A stretch of DNA of 39,226 bases, taken from positions 1 to 39,226 of the forward strand of contig WIXG01000554.1 of assembly GCA_009869945.1 (NCBI GenBank). The letters are read 5' to 3'. Positions 1 to 9,989 of the stretch are shown here, piece after piece (positions within the stretch are counted from its first letter, which is position 1; the number at the start of each line of letters is the position of its first letter). This stretch comes from Mesaphorura yosii (lineage: Eukaryota > Arthropoda > Collembola > Poduromorpha > Tullbergiidae). A program made the position numbers and the translations under genes. The notes beneath the pieces are model-generated. The model saw only the letters and a list, made by a program, of their open reading frames with translations. It did no database searches and was not told where the DNA came from.

Positions 1-770
1 CGCTAGATCATCCGAAAGCCATAAATTTCACTCAACTGAATCCAGACTCTGGCTTTGCCATAGCCCAAGACGCCCTGGAAATGAATCTCGAAGGCAGGGC
101 AGGGCAATTGGGGGACGTGCCCCCAGTTGAATTTAGTCGTTCATCACCCCGACTAATCGAGTACCGCAACACCCTGTAAATCAAAGGGTAATATAAGGTA
201 TTCCTGCTCTTTGGACAATTTGGTGGCCCAAATCGAGTCTGAAGTTACCCCTTAATGTCATACCTGGCAAGACCTAGAAGCTTTTGGCGAAACTTACCGA
301 ATTTTCGTAAAAGTTTTGAAAAAATTATCTGGAAACTCGACAAGAAACTTGGTAAATTTTCGGGTAATAATTATTGAGAGCCGCATTTAGGCGTGGCCCG
401 CCGTCGGGGCTTGCCGTAACCGCCCTCGCCGGAAGACACTACCGCCCCGTCCCCAGTCGGCTAGGAGGGCGGGAAGGACTATGACCTGATTGGGCCAGAT
501 TCAATTGGGAGTCGGGCAATCACAAAAAAATCTGAAAACTCCCGTCCAATTTTCAGGTTCGGTGAGGCTCGCGCCTATCGACACCCGCCCATTGTTTGTC
601 AAAGGCGGAAATTCTCAAAAAGATCAGGAAACCAGTCAAAATTCAAATTCCGTTGGGCTCGTCTCCCCCCCCCCCCCCTGGCCACTCGTTCAAGGGCTTT
701 TCAAGTCGAGAAATCACAAAAAGACCCGAAAAATCCTTCAAAATTCATATTTCTTTGAGAAACTCCACCA
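1..770. other. Intergenic, no gene; fragment of the GC-rich repeat
   Basis: I see no coding exon here. Positions about 361-480 resemble the internal part of the GC-rich repeat family found at 5120, 6271 and 9566: the same 'aagacacta' word follows a GGC/CCG-rich stretch. A C-rich homopolymer lies near 667-678. Confidence 0.5.
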
Positions 771-776
771 TTTATT
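771..776 (-). terminator. Poly(A) signal of macoilin, overlapping the stop codon
   Basis: AATAAA on the minus strand (TTTATT on plus). Its first A is the last base of the macoilin stop codon TGA (778-776), which implies a very short 3' UTR. Confidence 0.5.
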
Positions 777-2462
777 CAACTCGAGTAACCCCCTCCCCCT
801 CCCCTCGCCACGAGTATAAACTGCAGCTGCCCCCGCAACTCCTCCAACTCTTCCTCCTGTTTCTTCACAACCCCATCCCTAACAGCCACCTCCCTACGCG
901 CCTCCCCCAACGCTCCAAAAAGATCCAACTTGAGTTTAGTCTCCGCATTCAGACTGGACTCCAGCCTCGCCCGTTCCTCCTCCAACTGCTTCACCATTGC
1001 TCGGAGGCTCTCGCCACTCGACTCGGAAGATTTCTGCTCGTGTAGGAGAGTGGATTTGACGTTTGAGAGTTCCCTCTCAAGGCGGGCCATCTTTTCGTGC
1101 TGTGTGCTGAGGTCAGACTTGAGTTGCTCGTTCTGGGTCTGGAGGGCGGTCGCTCTCCTCCGTGCTTCTAGCACGGCTGGGAGGGTGTCTGGGTTTGTTG
1201 GGGTTGGGATGGGGGCAGGGGCCGGTTGCTATTTGGGAAAGTAAAAACAACGAAATTAGTCTTAAATTACAAAATAACCACTCCAGAAATAAAACAACCT
1301 GCTCCACCGCCCTCGCCCTCTTCAACCTTCCGAGCGCGACCTCCTTCGCCCTCCGCTCCTCCGCCAGCCTCCTCTCCAATCCCAACTTCTCCTCCGTCGC
1401 CCTCTGCGCCTCCGCCCTCGCCATCCCTTCAAGCCCCTCAACCTCCGCCTGGAGCGCCCCAACCTCCGCTCTCAAAACTCTCTCCGCATGCGCTGAGGAC
1501 TGCAGCTGCCCCCGCAGCTCCTGCTCGGAGCTCCTCGCCGCCCCGAGCTCCTGCTTTAGTCTCCTCAATTCCAGCTCCAGCTTGTAGCAGCAGTCGTCCC
1601 TCTTCTTTCTTAACTTTAGGTGGTGGTCTTCCTCCTTTACAGCTGGTTTGCAGCAGTTGTTGTTGTTCTGCGGCTGCTCTTCGATCGATTTGCGCCTCTT
1701 CTTCTGCTGCACTTGCTGCTGCACTTGTGGAGGCTCCTCCTCCTCCAGCAGCAGTGGAGGCTCCAACCCCACCGCCTCTTCTAATAACCCATATAATTGA
1801 CCGTTCTTCCCCTCAACTGTCTTCCTCGTCCTCCTCCTCCATTTGGTAGTCAAGTACTCTTTAAAAGCGAACGCTATAGAGACCAAAGGGAAGCCGAGGC
1901 AGTGGGACGCCAAAGGTAGCCTTGAAGGAGCTTGTAAACGGGGTTCTAAATAGAATAAGAGTGGTAGGACGAGAAGGGGCCCCGCCGGGCTGAACCCAAA
2001 GCTGATCTGAGCCCAGACTGCTACACTCCCCAGGATTGTGAGTGCGGATGGGGGCAGGGCTCCGAGGCAGATCAGGTCGACGGAGAGGACGAGTGAGAGT
2101 AACAATAGTGTGGTGGCCTGCAGAATAATAACAGAATGTTACCCCACGGCAACAAACCCCATGAGAATTTGCCTTACCACCCCCTGATACCTCCACGCCT
2201 CATAAACATTGTGCAGGAGCAGATAAACAGGGTACAGGTACTCGATCCGGAACTCGAGCAGAAAGTCGCCCCCAATGAGGGTTATGAAGAGGACGAGGAG
2301 TTTTGAGTAGGCGAGGAGGCTGCGATACAACAGAGAAAGGCACGAGTTAGATTTTGTACACAAGTTGTCAGCACTCGGCGCTCACCCAACGTACACTGTC
2401 CCCTCCGTCTTCCCCGCCTGCGGCGCCGGTCGCTTTGCGGGCACGAGCCTCCGGACGGCCAT
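776..2462 (-). CDS. MACO1: Macoilin (TMEM57/MACO1), four exons
   Basis: Exons on the minus strand are 2462-2386, 2319-2178, 2117-1299 and 1228-776; introns are 66, 60 and 70 bp and the phases agree (about 496 aa). Macoilin is an ER/nuclear-membrane multipass protein with a coiled-coil tail that affects neuronal excitability. Exon 1 carries TEGTVYVG. Exon 2 has LLEFRIEYLYP and AWRYQG, close to the vertebrate LEFRFEYLWP and SFRYQG. Exon 3 has the last membrane helices with SHCLGFP (family AHCIGYP), then a low-complexity acidic/Gln stretch and a coiled coil containing SSEQELRGQLQSSAHAERVL. Exon 4 ends the coiled coil with LNAETKLKLDLFGALGEARR (family LSAETRIKLDLFSALGDAKR). It is shorter than the roughly 660-aa vertebrate protein because the middle linker and the C-terminal tail are reduced. 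Start ATG 2462 is followed by a GT donor at 2385. Identification is firm; the extreme C-terminus is less certain. Confidence 0.93.
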
Positions 2463-2979
2463 GGTCTCAGATGCGTCGATTCACAGTTGTGGTCGACGGG
2501 GGATCTCGCCTTTTCAAAGGCCGCTGCGCATGGGCCATCACGTGTGGGTCGATCGATCGAGTGTTTCTCCACCGCTGCAGCAGCTACGGAGAGCCTGAAG
2601 CAAACAGCCACCGCCATCTATCGGAATTCGTAGACACAATCTAGCAGTGCATGGTAGTACACGTGAGATGGCGCTGGGGCGTGCTGCTCGGGCACGCTGT
2701 TCTCTGTGCAGGGCGCTGCACTACAGCACAGCACGGCTAACTGAAGCGTCCCCTCCAACACGACAACAGCACAGCAGCACACGGCTTCCTTCCTCCGTGC
2801 CTTGCTGCCTGCCTGCTGCAATTCAGTGAGCTCGAGACCATCTCACCGAGAGGAAGAACGACGAAGACGACTCCATCATCGCATCGTCTCTCTCTTAACT
2901 GAAGAACAAACATCTTTACGATCCTAACATCTTCGATAGAGCAGGTTAGCAGGCTCTTAAAGCGTATATACCAATAATC
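2463..2979. promoter_or_regulatory. Shared 5' spacer between divergent macoilin and Y-box genes
   Basis: The 517-bp space between two head-to-head start codons must hold both 5' UTRs and promoters. A TATATA word at 2965-2970 is too close to the Y-box ATG to be its TATA box. I see no conserved coding exon. Confidence 0.5.
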
Positions 2980-4351
2980 ATGGCCGACTCGGAAGGGGCA
3001 GCAGCAACGGCGACCGCACCGGCAGCGGGAGCGGCGGCGGGAGACAAGGCGGCGCCGGCCGCCGTGGCGAAGGAGGTGATTGGTAAGTGATTTTGCTCTG
3101 AATTTTCGGCATGGCAACCGTGCTCAAATTTTCTTTCTCCCAAACAGCGACTAAAGTAACCGGCACTGTGAAGTGGTTCAACGTCAAGTCGGGCTACGGA
3201 TTCATCAACCGGTGAGTTGCCAGCATTTTCTCAATTGGCAATCCGCCCCTTTGACCCCTTCCTGAAGCTAATCCCTGACCTGAAAGCTAATTTTGCTCCT
3301 TGCACAGCTCCGATACGAAGGAGGACGTCTTTGTCCACCAGTCCGCAATCGTCAAGAACAACCCAAGAAAACTGGTCCGCTCCGTCGGGGACGGGGAAGA
3401 AGTCGAATTTGATGTTGTAGTTGGGGAGAAGGGAAACGAGGCAGCGAACGTGACGGGGGTTGGGGGCGAGCCCGTTAAAGGGAGTCCTTACGCGGCAGAG
3501 CGAAGGAGGAGCGGGGGTTATTATGGAGGTGGGGGTGGAAGGAGACAGCGGGGAGAGAGCGGGAGAGGTGAGTATGGGTTTTGGCATTTTCTTTTCTTGG
3601 CGCGAAGTGCCGGGAGTTTGAAATTTCGAAGAAAGTCTAAGGAATTTTGTGTTTGGCAATTCTTTTTCGGGGTGTTTGAAATTTTTTTTTCGATTTCTTG
3701 TACTTTGAAAAATTTTGAGCCCCACTCAAAAGCCTGCGGTGGCTGTCGGGCGCTCTGCGCTGGGGGGGGGGGGAGTGTTAGTTTTCTTCGCCGCTACCGC
3801 AGAGCGAAGGATTCTAGAACCCCCTTTCGGGGGGTCCTCGAGGTGCTCGACTGGTTCATGACGCCATCCCCAAAATCTTTTCGTAGGTGACTCGAAGGAA
3901 GGCGGCGACTCCTCTGCCCCTGAAGAAGACTCCACAACCGCCCCACGCCCACGCCGAGGAGGGTTCCGTGGCCGTGGACGCTTCGCACCGAGGGGCTACT
4001 TTCGCGGAGGTAGGGGAAGGGGCCGTGGCGGACCCGCAGCGGGAGGGGACCATGCTGGAGGGGGGGAGAAGGTGAGGAATTCTCGCCGTGCCGACTGAAC
4101 TTCTCTTTATCAATCATCTCTATCTTTTATCCCAATTGTCCCCCCAGGAGGGCGATGAGAAGGAAGACTCCGGCGCCAGAGGCTCCCGCGGAGGCTCCCG
4201 CCCACGCCGAGGCTACACGCGCCGCTTCTACCGTCGTGGAGGCCGTGGAGGGGGACGCCGCTCCGAGTCTGACCCAGCCGGGGAGGAGGACAAGGTCGAG
4301 AATGGAGGAGAAGGCGGAGGAGCAGGAGAGGCAGGCGAGTCGACCGCGTAA
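2980..4351 (+). CDS. Y-box/cold-shock-domain protein, five exons
   Basis: Exons 2980-3082, 3148-3211, 3308-3567, 3887-4071 and 4148-4351 join in phase (271 aa). Y-box proteins bind mRNA and single-stranded DNA, package mRNPs and modulate translation. After an Ala-rich N-terminus (about 1-33) comes the cold-shock domain. It has RNP1-like KSGYGFI and RNP2-like VFVHQSAI, followed by the family's conserved [20 protein letters not shown] and [12 protein letters not shown]. The C-terminus is Arg/Gly-rich with RGRGR and RRGGRGGG clusters, as in Drosophila yps and vertebrate YBX1. The ATG at 2980 begins the only in-frame leader, with donor GTAAGT at 3083. Intron 3 carries a repeat fragment (about 3725-3862). 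AATAAA lies at 4507. Confidence 0.95.
3725..3862 (-). repeat. Partial copy of the GC-rich inverted-repeat element, in Y-box intron 3
   Basis: The right end (about 3779-3862) shares 'gagcgaagga', a hairpin of C then G runs, and the end word 'ctcgactggttcatgac' with the right arm of the copy at 9566-9860. The matching left arm is not seen, so this is a truncated copy lying wholly inside an intron. Confidence 0.6.
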
Positions 4352-4506
4352 ACTGAAGCATGCCGAGTGAGGGAGGGGCGGATATTCAGAAAACGCTAAA
4401 CTCCAACTCTCTTTAAAGTCAAGAAATTTGTAATGTCATTTCCGCCCCCCACCACCCATTTAAAGAGTTTCAAATTGCTGTACGCGCCCTCGTGCGCTCT
4501 CTCTGA

Positions 4507-4512
4507 AATAAA
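4507..4512 (+). terminator. Poly(A) signal of the Y-box gene
   Basis: AATAAA 156 nt after the stop codon. The eRF3 gene ends on the opposite strand about 200 bp further on. Confidence 0.6.
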
Positions 4513-4716
4513 ACACACCGTTTGTTTGGTTCTTTTGGAGTTTTTTTTTGCTGCTGTTTTAATCTTTTCTCTGTTCGTTAGCATATTTTTTGAATCCAAC
4601 TCGGCGGCGTTTCCATGTGTTTTACGGAGGCGAGAATTCGTTTAAGAATATGCAAAGTAATGGTTCTCATGGCAAGACGACAGTGGACAAACTTCGTTTG
4701 CATAAATATCAAAGTA

Positions 4717-4722
4717 TTTATT
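4717..4722 (-). terminator. Poly(A) signal of eRF3
   Basis: TTTATT on plus reads AATAAA on minus, about 85 nt past the eRF3 stop codon at 4808-4810. Confidence 0.6.
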
Positions 4723-4807
4723 CCCCAGTAAATTATAAGATTACCGTAACAACACGAAATTAAATCCATTACAAAAGTATCAATTTTCCAGCACACGCAC
4801 TTCAAAT

Positions 4808-7699
4808 TCACTCGATGATCTTGAGCACTTTGCCGATGGCGATCGTCTTCCCTGTGGAGAGAATTGAGAGATTAGACGAGTTAGAAAAAACCCCCAATGG
4901 AGACTCTTAAAGAAAGTGGGCACCCACCCTCATCCCTCAGCGTGAACCTCCCTAGTTGAGGAAATTGTTTGAAGGGCTCCATGCAGACGACACCAGACAA
5001 GCACTCCAGTCTCATGATTGCCACCTGGTCCTGCTTGACGAAGCGGGGCCGGGTCTTTGACTTTTCTCCGGACTTTTTGTCGACGAGGCAGATGAGGGCC
5101 TGCAAGATAGATGGAAGGCGTCGTGAACGAATCGAGCGCCAGAACCCCGCCGGGGGGAGGATTATGGGACTCGAATCCTTCGCTCCGCGGTAGCGGCGTC
5201 GCTAAAAGCGGGCCGGCTTCGGCGGTAAGACACTACCCCCGACCCCAGCCGCCCGCCTCAACCCCTCACCTCATCCCCCACGAGAAAACGGGGTGGGAGG
5301 AGGGTTGAGGGAGGCTGGAGTTAGGGTAGTTTTCTCCGCCGCAGGCGGTCTTTAATAGCGGCGGGCCACGACGCTACCGCGGAGCGGAGGATTCGAGGCT
5401 CGTGTCTCTGGCGCCACCAGAGATATCTTAAACTAACCTTAACCTGCACCTCCTCCGCCACGCAGTGAATGTGCATCACAGCGCTGTACCCCGCACAAAT
5501 AATCGACTTATGCTCCAGTATAGCCACCTGTGCATCAAACACCCTCCCAACGGAGCAGGGAGACGCCGCATCACAAACTACAAAGCCCCCACTCACGTCC
5601 TCCTCTTCAACCCCTTTTAACTTGAGCTTCACGTTCTCTCCAACGCCAACCTGCCCGACCTCCTCGTCGTCCGTCCAGAGCTGGTCGACGGTGACGGGGG
5701 TTCGGTTTGGCATTAACAATAATGATTGGCCTTTGGTGCAGGTGCCCGACTCGACCTTCCCCATGACGACTGTGCCCATGTCCTTGTACTTGTCCACGAG
5801 GGGGAGGAGGAAGGGGCCGGTGGGCGGGGCGCGGTGGAGGGGCGGGAGTGAGTCGATGAAGGGGATGAAGGGAGGGCCACTGTGGGGTAAAGAAACATTT
5901 TAATTAAGTATTACATATAAAAATTGACAAACTAATTTTCGTGACCCTCACTTGTACCACCCACAAACACTCGGATCCACTGGCTCCTTGAGCCCCGCCC
6001 CCGTCAGCCCACTGCACGGCATAAAAACTAAATCCTTCGAAGGGTTGAACCCGAGCTTCCTCAGGTAGGGTAGGAGTTTCTCCCTGCACTCGACGTACCG
6101 CTCCTCGGACCACTCCACCGTCGGGTCGTCCATCTTGTTGATGAGGACGACGAGGAACTTGACTCCTGCTGTCTTGACGAGCATTGCGTGCTCGCGGGTT
6201 TGTCCTCCTTTCTCGAAGCCGGTTTCGAATTCGCCTTTTCGGGCGGAGATGACCTAGGATAGATGTGGGAGTCGTGAATAAGTCGAGCGTCACGAGATCC
6301 CCTTCTGGGGGGGGGGGGTCCTGAGGGGCGAATCCTTCGTAGCGGCGTGGGCCGCCACTAAGGCGGACCGCCTGCGAGGGGGGGGGGGGGGAAGACACTA
6401 CGCTCCCCTCCCATACCGGCGCAGGACATCTACCGTCCAGAAAGGCGGTCCGGCCCCGTCTCCCAATAATTTATGGGCGCGGCGCGGAGGGAGTGAACGC
6501 GACCGACAGCGGAGTCCTCCAACAGACGTTTAATTTAATAAAATTTTCCCCCAAAAAAATACTCAGAAAAAAAAACGCAGACTCCCAAAACCCTAGCAAT
6601 TTGCAATGGATCAGAAAACCAAACAACCTAGATTTGAAAAAAAAATCAAAGTCCCTTGAAAGTTATGCAGAGTCCCAAAAACCTTAGCACCTCCCAATGA
6701 TCAAATTTTTAAAGTCCTCGAAAACTGGAAATTTTTCGAAGCCTCAGAAGAAAAACAAATTACGGAGCCCCAAAACCTTAGGAACTTGGTATTATCAAAT
6801 TCTCAAAGTCATGGAAACCGTAAGAAAATTCAAACCCCCCCCCTCAAAAGAAAACCCAAACATCCCCGAGCAAAACTTTTCAAAGTCGAAAAAAAACTCA
6901 CCAACACTGCCAAATCCGCCTGCGCCGCCCCACTGATCATGTTCGGAACAAAGGACTTGTGCCCAGGTGCGTCAAGTATGCTAAAGTGCTTCTTCTCCGT
7001 CTCGAACGCTGCCCTCCCGACCTCCACCGTCTTGCCCTTGTCGCGCTCCTCCTGGTTCGTATCGAGGGCCCAAGACAAGTACCAAGTCTCTCTGTTTTTT
7101 TCTTTAGCTTCTCTTTCGTATTTTTCCAGTGTTCTTTTATCCACCATACCCGTCAAGTACATTATTTGGCCTCCAATCGTAGACTTCCCGGCGTCTGCCG
7201 TAATAAAAATCCGAATTTATGTTCAGTTGCCATGCATACTCCTAAACTCCATTTTCGAAGCAAGAAACTCACCCACGTGCCCGATGAACACGACGTTCAC
7301 GTGCTCCTTCTTTGATTTGCTAACTTCCGCCTTCGGTTGCTGCGTAGGCCGCTTCTTTGCCCTCGCCGGAGCCTCTCCGTCCTCGCCGTCCGGGGAGGTT
7401 GAAGAAGTAGAATCTGCGTCCTCCCACGAATCGAGTGGGGGATGAGGCTCCTCGTGTTCGCGTTGAAGGTCCAGCTCGGAGGGGCCTGTTTAGCGGTGAA
7501 ATGAGGAGTTTCGTTTTAGTTCGACTTGTGGTTATAAAAGCAGTGACTCACGTTCCGTCGAAGTTGCTGTTTGCTCCTCCACTCCAGCAGCAGTAACCTC
7601 CTCGACGGCGGGTCCCCCTCCCGGAACAAACTCGACCGCGTTCACGTTCAGCCGCGACTGGAGGGCGGCGGCGAGCTGCTGTTCCCGGTCTGCGTCCAT
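4808..7699 (-). CDS. GSPT1: Eukaryotic release factor eRF3 (GTP-binding subunit), seven exons
   Basis: Minus-strand exons 7699-7552, 7485-7273, 7194-6902, 6253-5952, 5879-5438, 5099-4928 and 4851-4808 join in phase to 537 aa. eRF3 is the GTPase partner of eRF1 in translation termination and links it to poly(A)-binding protein. The N-terminus has a PAM2-type motif, LNVNAVEFVPGG. The G1 loop GHVDAGKST is split by the exon 2/3 junction. DAPGHKSF (G3) and NKMDDPTVEW (G4) follow. The C-terminal beta-barrels are recognised from VDKYKDMGTVVMGK, LVDKKSGEKSKTRPRFVKQ and GRFTLRDEGKTIAIGKVLK. The ATG at 7699 sits one base after a possible 3' splice site (AG at 7702-7701), so a 5' UTR intron is likely. 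Introns 4 and 6 (counting from the 5' end: 6254-6901 and 5100-5437) hold copies of the GC-rich repeat. Confidence 0.96.
5120..5415. repeat. GC-rich element with long terminal inverted repeats (copy in eRF3 intron 6)
   Basis: The left arm begins 'gtcgtgaacgaatcgagcg' and continues with 'ctcgaatccttcgctcc'. The right arm (about 5325-5415) reads the same words in inverse ('gcggagcggaggattcgag'). The layout matches the copy at 9566-9860. No ORF is inside, so it looks like a non-autonomous MITE-like element; its superfamily is not determined. Confidence 0.65.
6271..6500 (+). repeat. Left half of the GC-rich inverted-repeat element (eRF3 intron 4)
   Basis: Starts 'gtcgtgaataagtcgagcg', then a C/G hairpin, 'cgaatccttcgtagcggcg' and 'gaagacacta', as in the full copies. 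The right-hand inverted arm is not recognisable. Two long G runs (6310-6319 and about 6380-6391) may be assembly-sensitive. Confidence 0.6.
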
Positions 7700-8234
7700 T
7701 CTAAGGCGAGAAAGAAGTGGCAAAGATTCTCCTTCGACTTGCGCCTCAAAAACTGCGTGGAGAACGGGAGAAAATCTCGTCGAGAAGACTGGAGATGACG
7801 AATAAAAAAGTAAAGAGTCGACAGACTCAAAGAGTGTGAAATGGAATAATCCACAACAGATTTTCACCGTCGATTATGTGCACGTACGTAAAATGAGCAG
7901 CAGCCGTCCGCTGTTTGTTTGTCTCCGCTCTTCTATGGCAAAAGGAGCAGCAGGGGCAGTCGCAGCCTATAGCAACCAGTGTGTGTACTGCACAGGAGCA
8001 GAGAGCTACGCATTTAATGGAACGGTCTCTCTCACTCCTGTTGCAGCTGCGCACTTGACAAAGGGCGAGGGTGAGCAGAAGAGCACACGTCAATACAGAT
8101 AGAGTAAAGAGGAGACTACAGGCCACACTTTGCCAAAACCTCAGAGGCCAAATCCATAATTCAAGACTCGGAAGTTTTGCTCCTGTTAGAGATGAGGACG
8201 ACCTAAAACTATCCCCCCCGTCTTTACTAAAAAG
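7700..8234. promoter_or_regulatory. Shared 5' spacer between divergent eRF3 and synaptogyrin
   Basis: 535 bp between two opposite start codons, containing both 5' leaders and promoters. No TATA box or coding exon is evident. Confidence 0.5.
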
Positions 8235-9421
8235 ATGGACATTGGTGGAGGAGCATTCGGCGGTCCGAAAGCAGGAGCCCCATTTGACCCCGTTCAGTTC
8301 GCCAAGAAACCAGTCGTGGTCCTCCGTGCTGGGTGTTTGGTGAGCCCTTTGAACCCCGTGTCTCAAGGAAATTCTAACGCAACTCTCTTAACATAACTCG
8401 TAAACTCTTTAAAATCCCCTTAATTACTAACCGATCCGCCCTTACCTCTTAACCCGTAGCAACGAAATTCTAATGCCCTCCCTTAAATATGAATCACTTA
8501 CCCAGGCCCACAAATTCATAACGCACCCTCCTTAAATATGAATTCTAAATTCGTAGTTCTTCTCCATCATCGTCTTTGGCTGCATCTCCTCTGAGGGATG
8601 GAGATACTCTAGAGAGATGGAGAAGGAGACCTGCCTGTACAACGACGATGATTTCGCGTGTAACTACGGAGTCGGAATTGGGGTCATTGCTTTTCTAGCA
8701 TCCATAGCATTCCTTGCTGGAGAATACTTGTTTGAGCAGATGAGCAGTGTCAAGTCGAGGAAGCATTACGTAATGGGGGATTTGGGGTTTAGCGGTGAGC
8801 AGTTTTTGTATTTTCAGTCTGAGGTAGCATTTTCAGAGTTGGTATGGAAGTAGTTTGTCCCTCTGAATTGAATTCAAGTGACACTCAACGCCTTCTCACA
8901 CTAAACGTGCTTGAGCAGGGTCTTTACCCCATGGAGACGATTTATTTATTTTTTTTTTATTTATGGGCGCTAATTCCGCAGGTCTCTGGGCGTTCCTGTA
9001 CTTTGTCGGGTTCTGGTACCTCGCCTCAGCGTGGGGGAAGGCTGCGGCGCCTCCGGCGGGCGTCGGGACTTCGAATGTGAAGGCGGCGATTGCGTTCTGC
9101 TTCCTCTCGACGTTCACGTGGGTGAGTTGAGTTTTGGAGCTTTTTTCGGAACCGACGACTGTTTTTTTTTTCATCTTTACCCCTTTTTATTTCCCACAGG
9201 GCGGCTGCGCCTTCTTCGCCCTGCAGCGCTACCGTGCAGGGGCCGCGTCCGCATTCGCTCCCATCTACGAGGGCGGGGAGGGGATGCCCGGAGTCACTGC
9301 GTATCAGTCGTACCCGGGAGGGGCGGACGGTGGGGGGTACTCGAGTCCTCCATTTGGAGGAGGGGGGCAGCAGCAGCACGGTGGTGGGAAGATGATGGAC
9401 TTTTCCAGCCCGAGTTACTAA
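8235..9421 (+). CDS. Synaptogyrin, four exons
   Basis: Exons 8235-8339, 8557-8794, 8982-9121 and 9200-9421 join in phase (234 aa). Synaptogyrins are four-TM MARVEL-domain proteins of synaptic and other small vesicles. The N-terminus MDIGGGAFGGPKAGAPFDPV matches the family's GGAYGAGKAGGAFDP. Helix 1 ends FFSIIVFGCISSEGW. The first loop has CLYNDDDFACNYGVG (family CIYNRNPNACSYGVA), and SSVKSRKHYVMGDLGFSG leads into GLWAFLYFVGFWYLA. Helix 4 is followed by a QRYRAGA motif and a Gly/Tyr/Gln-rich cytosolic tail. Start, splice sites and stop are consistent; the poly(A) signal is at 9524-9529. Confidence 0.94.
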
Positions 9422-9523
9422 GATGCTAGTTTCTGTGTTCGTAGTGCAATCGTGATCATATCCGTGGATCTCAAAACTCGTTCGTAGTGTATCCCCTTCT
9501 TTAAGTGTGTACTTGATTGTGTA

Positions 9524-9529
9524 AATAAA
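9524..9529 (+). terminator. Poly(A) signal of synaptogyrin
   Basis: AATAAA about 100 nt after the stop codon, followed by a GT-rich stretch. Confidence 0.6.
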
Positions 9530-9565
9530 ATCGTGTGTTTGGTTCTCCGTGGTTTTGTGGGTATT

Positions 9566-9860
9566 GTCGTGAACGAATCGAGCGGTTAGAGCCCCCGAGG
9601 GGGTCTCGGCCGCTCGAATCCTTCGCTCCGTGGTAGTAGCGTGACCCGCCGCTAGAAGTGGACCGCCTGCGGTGGAAGACACTGGGATGGGGTCAACACC
9701 GGGGGACGTAGTGATGGCGGGCGGCCGGGGTCAGGTTTAGTTTTCTCCTCCGAAGGCGGTTTGCTTTAGCGGCGGGCTACGCCACTACGCGGAGCGAAGG
9801 TTTCGAGCATCCCAGGACCCCCCTGAAGCGGGGTCCTGGGGCGCTCGATTTGTTAACGAT
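9566..9860. repeat. Most complete GC-rich inverted-repeat element (about 295 bp)
   Basis: Left end 'gtcgtgaacgaatcgagcg' and right end 'cgctcgatttgttaacgat' are inverse copies with a few mismatches. The pairing continues inward: 'ctcgaatccttcgctccg' against 'gcggagcgaaggtttcgag', then 'cgccgctag' against 'tagcggcgg'. Each arm is about 115 bp and also contains a C/G hairpin of its own. There is no ORF. I could not define a clear target-site duplication by eye. Confidence 0.75.
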
Positions 9861-9989
9861 GGCACCAGAGCTATCCTTGCTGTCGCACTCAGTTCAAACT
9901 CGTACAGACTCTCGACTCTCTTGTAAATTCGTTTCATCGTGCGCTGAAAAAGTGAAAGAGCCCCAGTTTCGTTCTTAACCCCTCCACCG

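Noticed and set aside
1226..1849. Pro/Ser-rich plus-strand ORF
   Set aside because: Exact antisense of macoilin's coiled coil (Glu/Arg codons read as Ser/Pro). The opposite strand has the conserved protein.
6841..6850. A-rich and C-run stretches in eRF3 intron 4 as a retroposed tail
   Set aside because: Simple low-complexity intron sequence. No target-site duplication or retrocopy next to it.
9026..9682. 218-codon minus-strand ORF
   Set aside because: It runs antisense to synaptogyrin exons 3-4 and into the GC-rich repeat. Composition is Arg/Ser/Pro as expected for a shadow frame.
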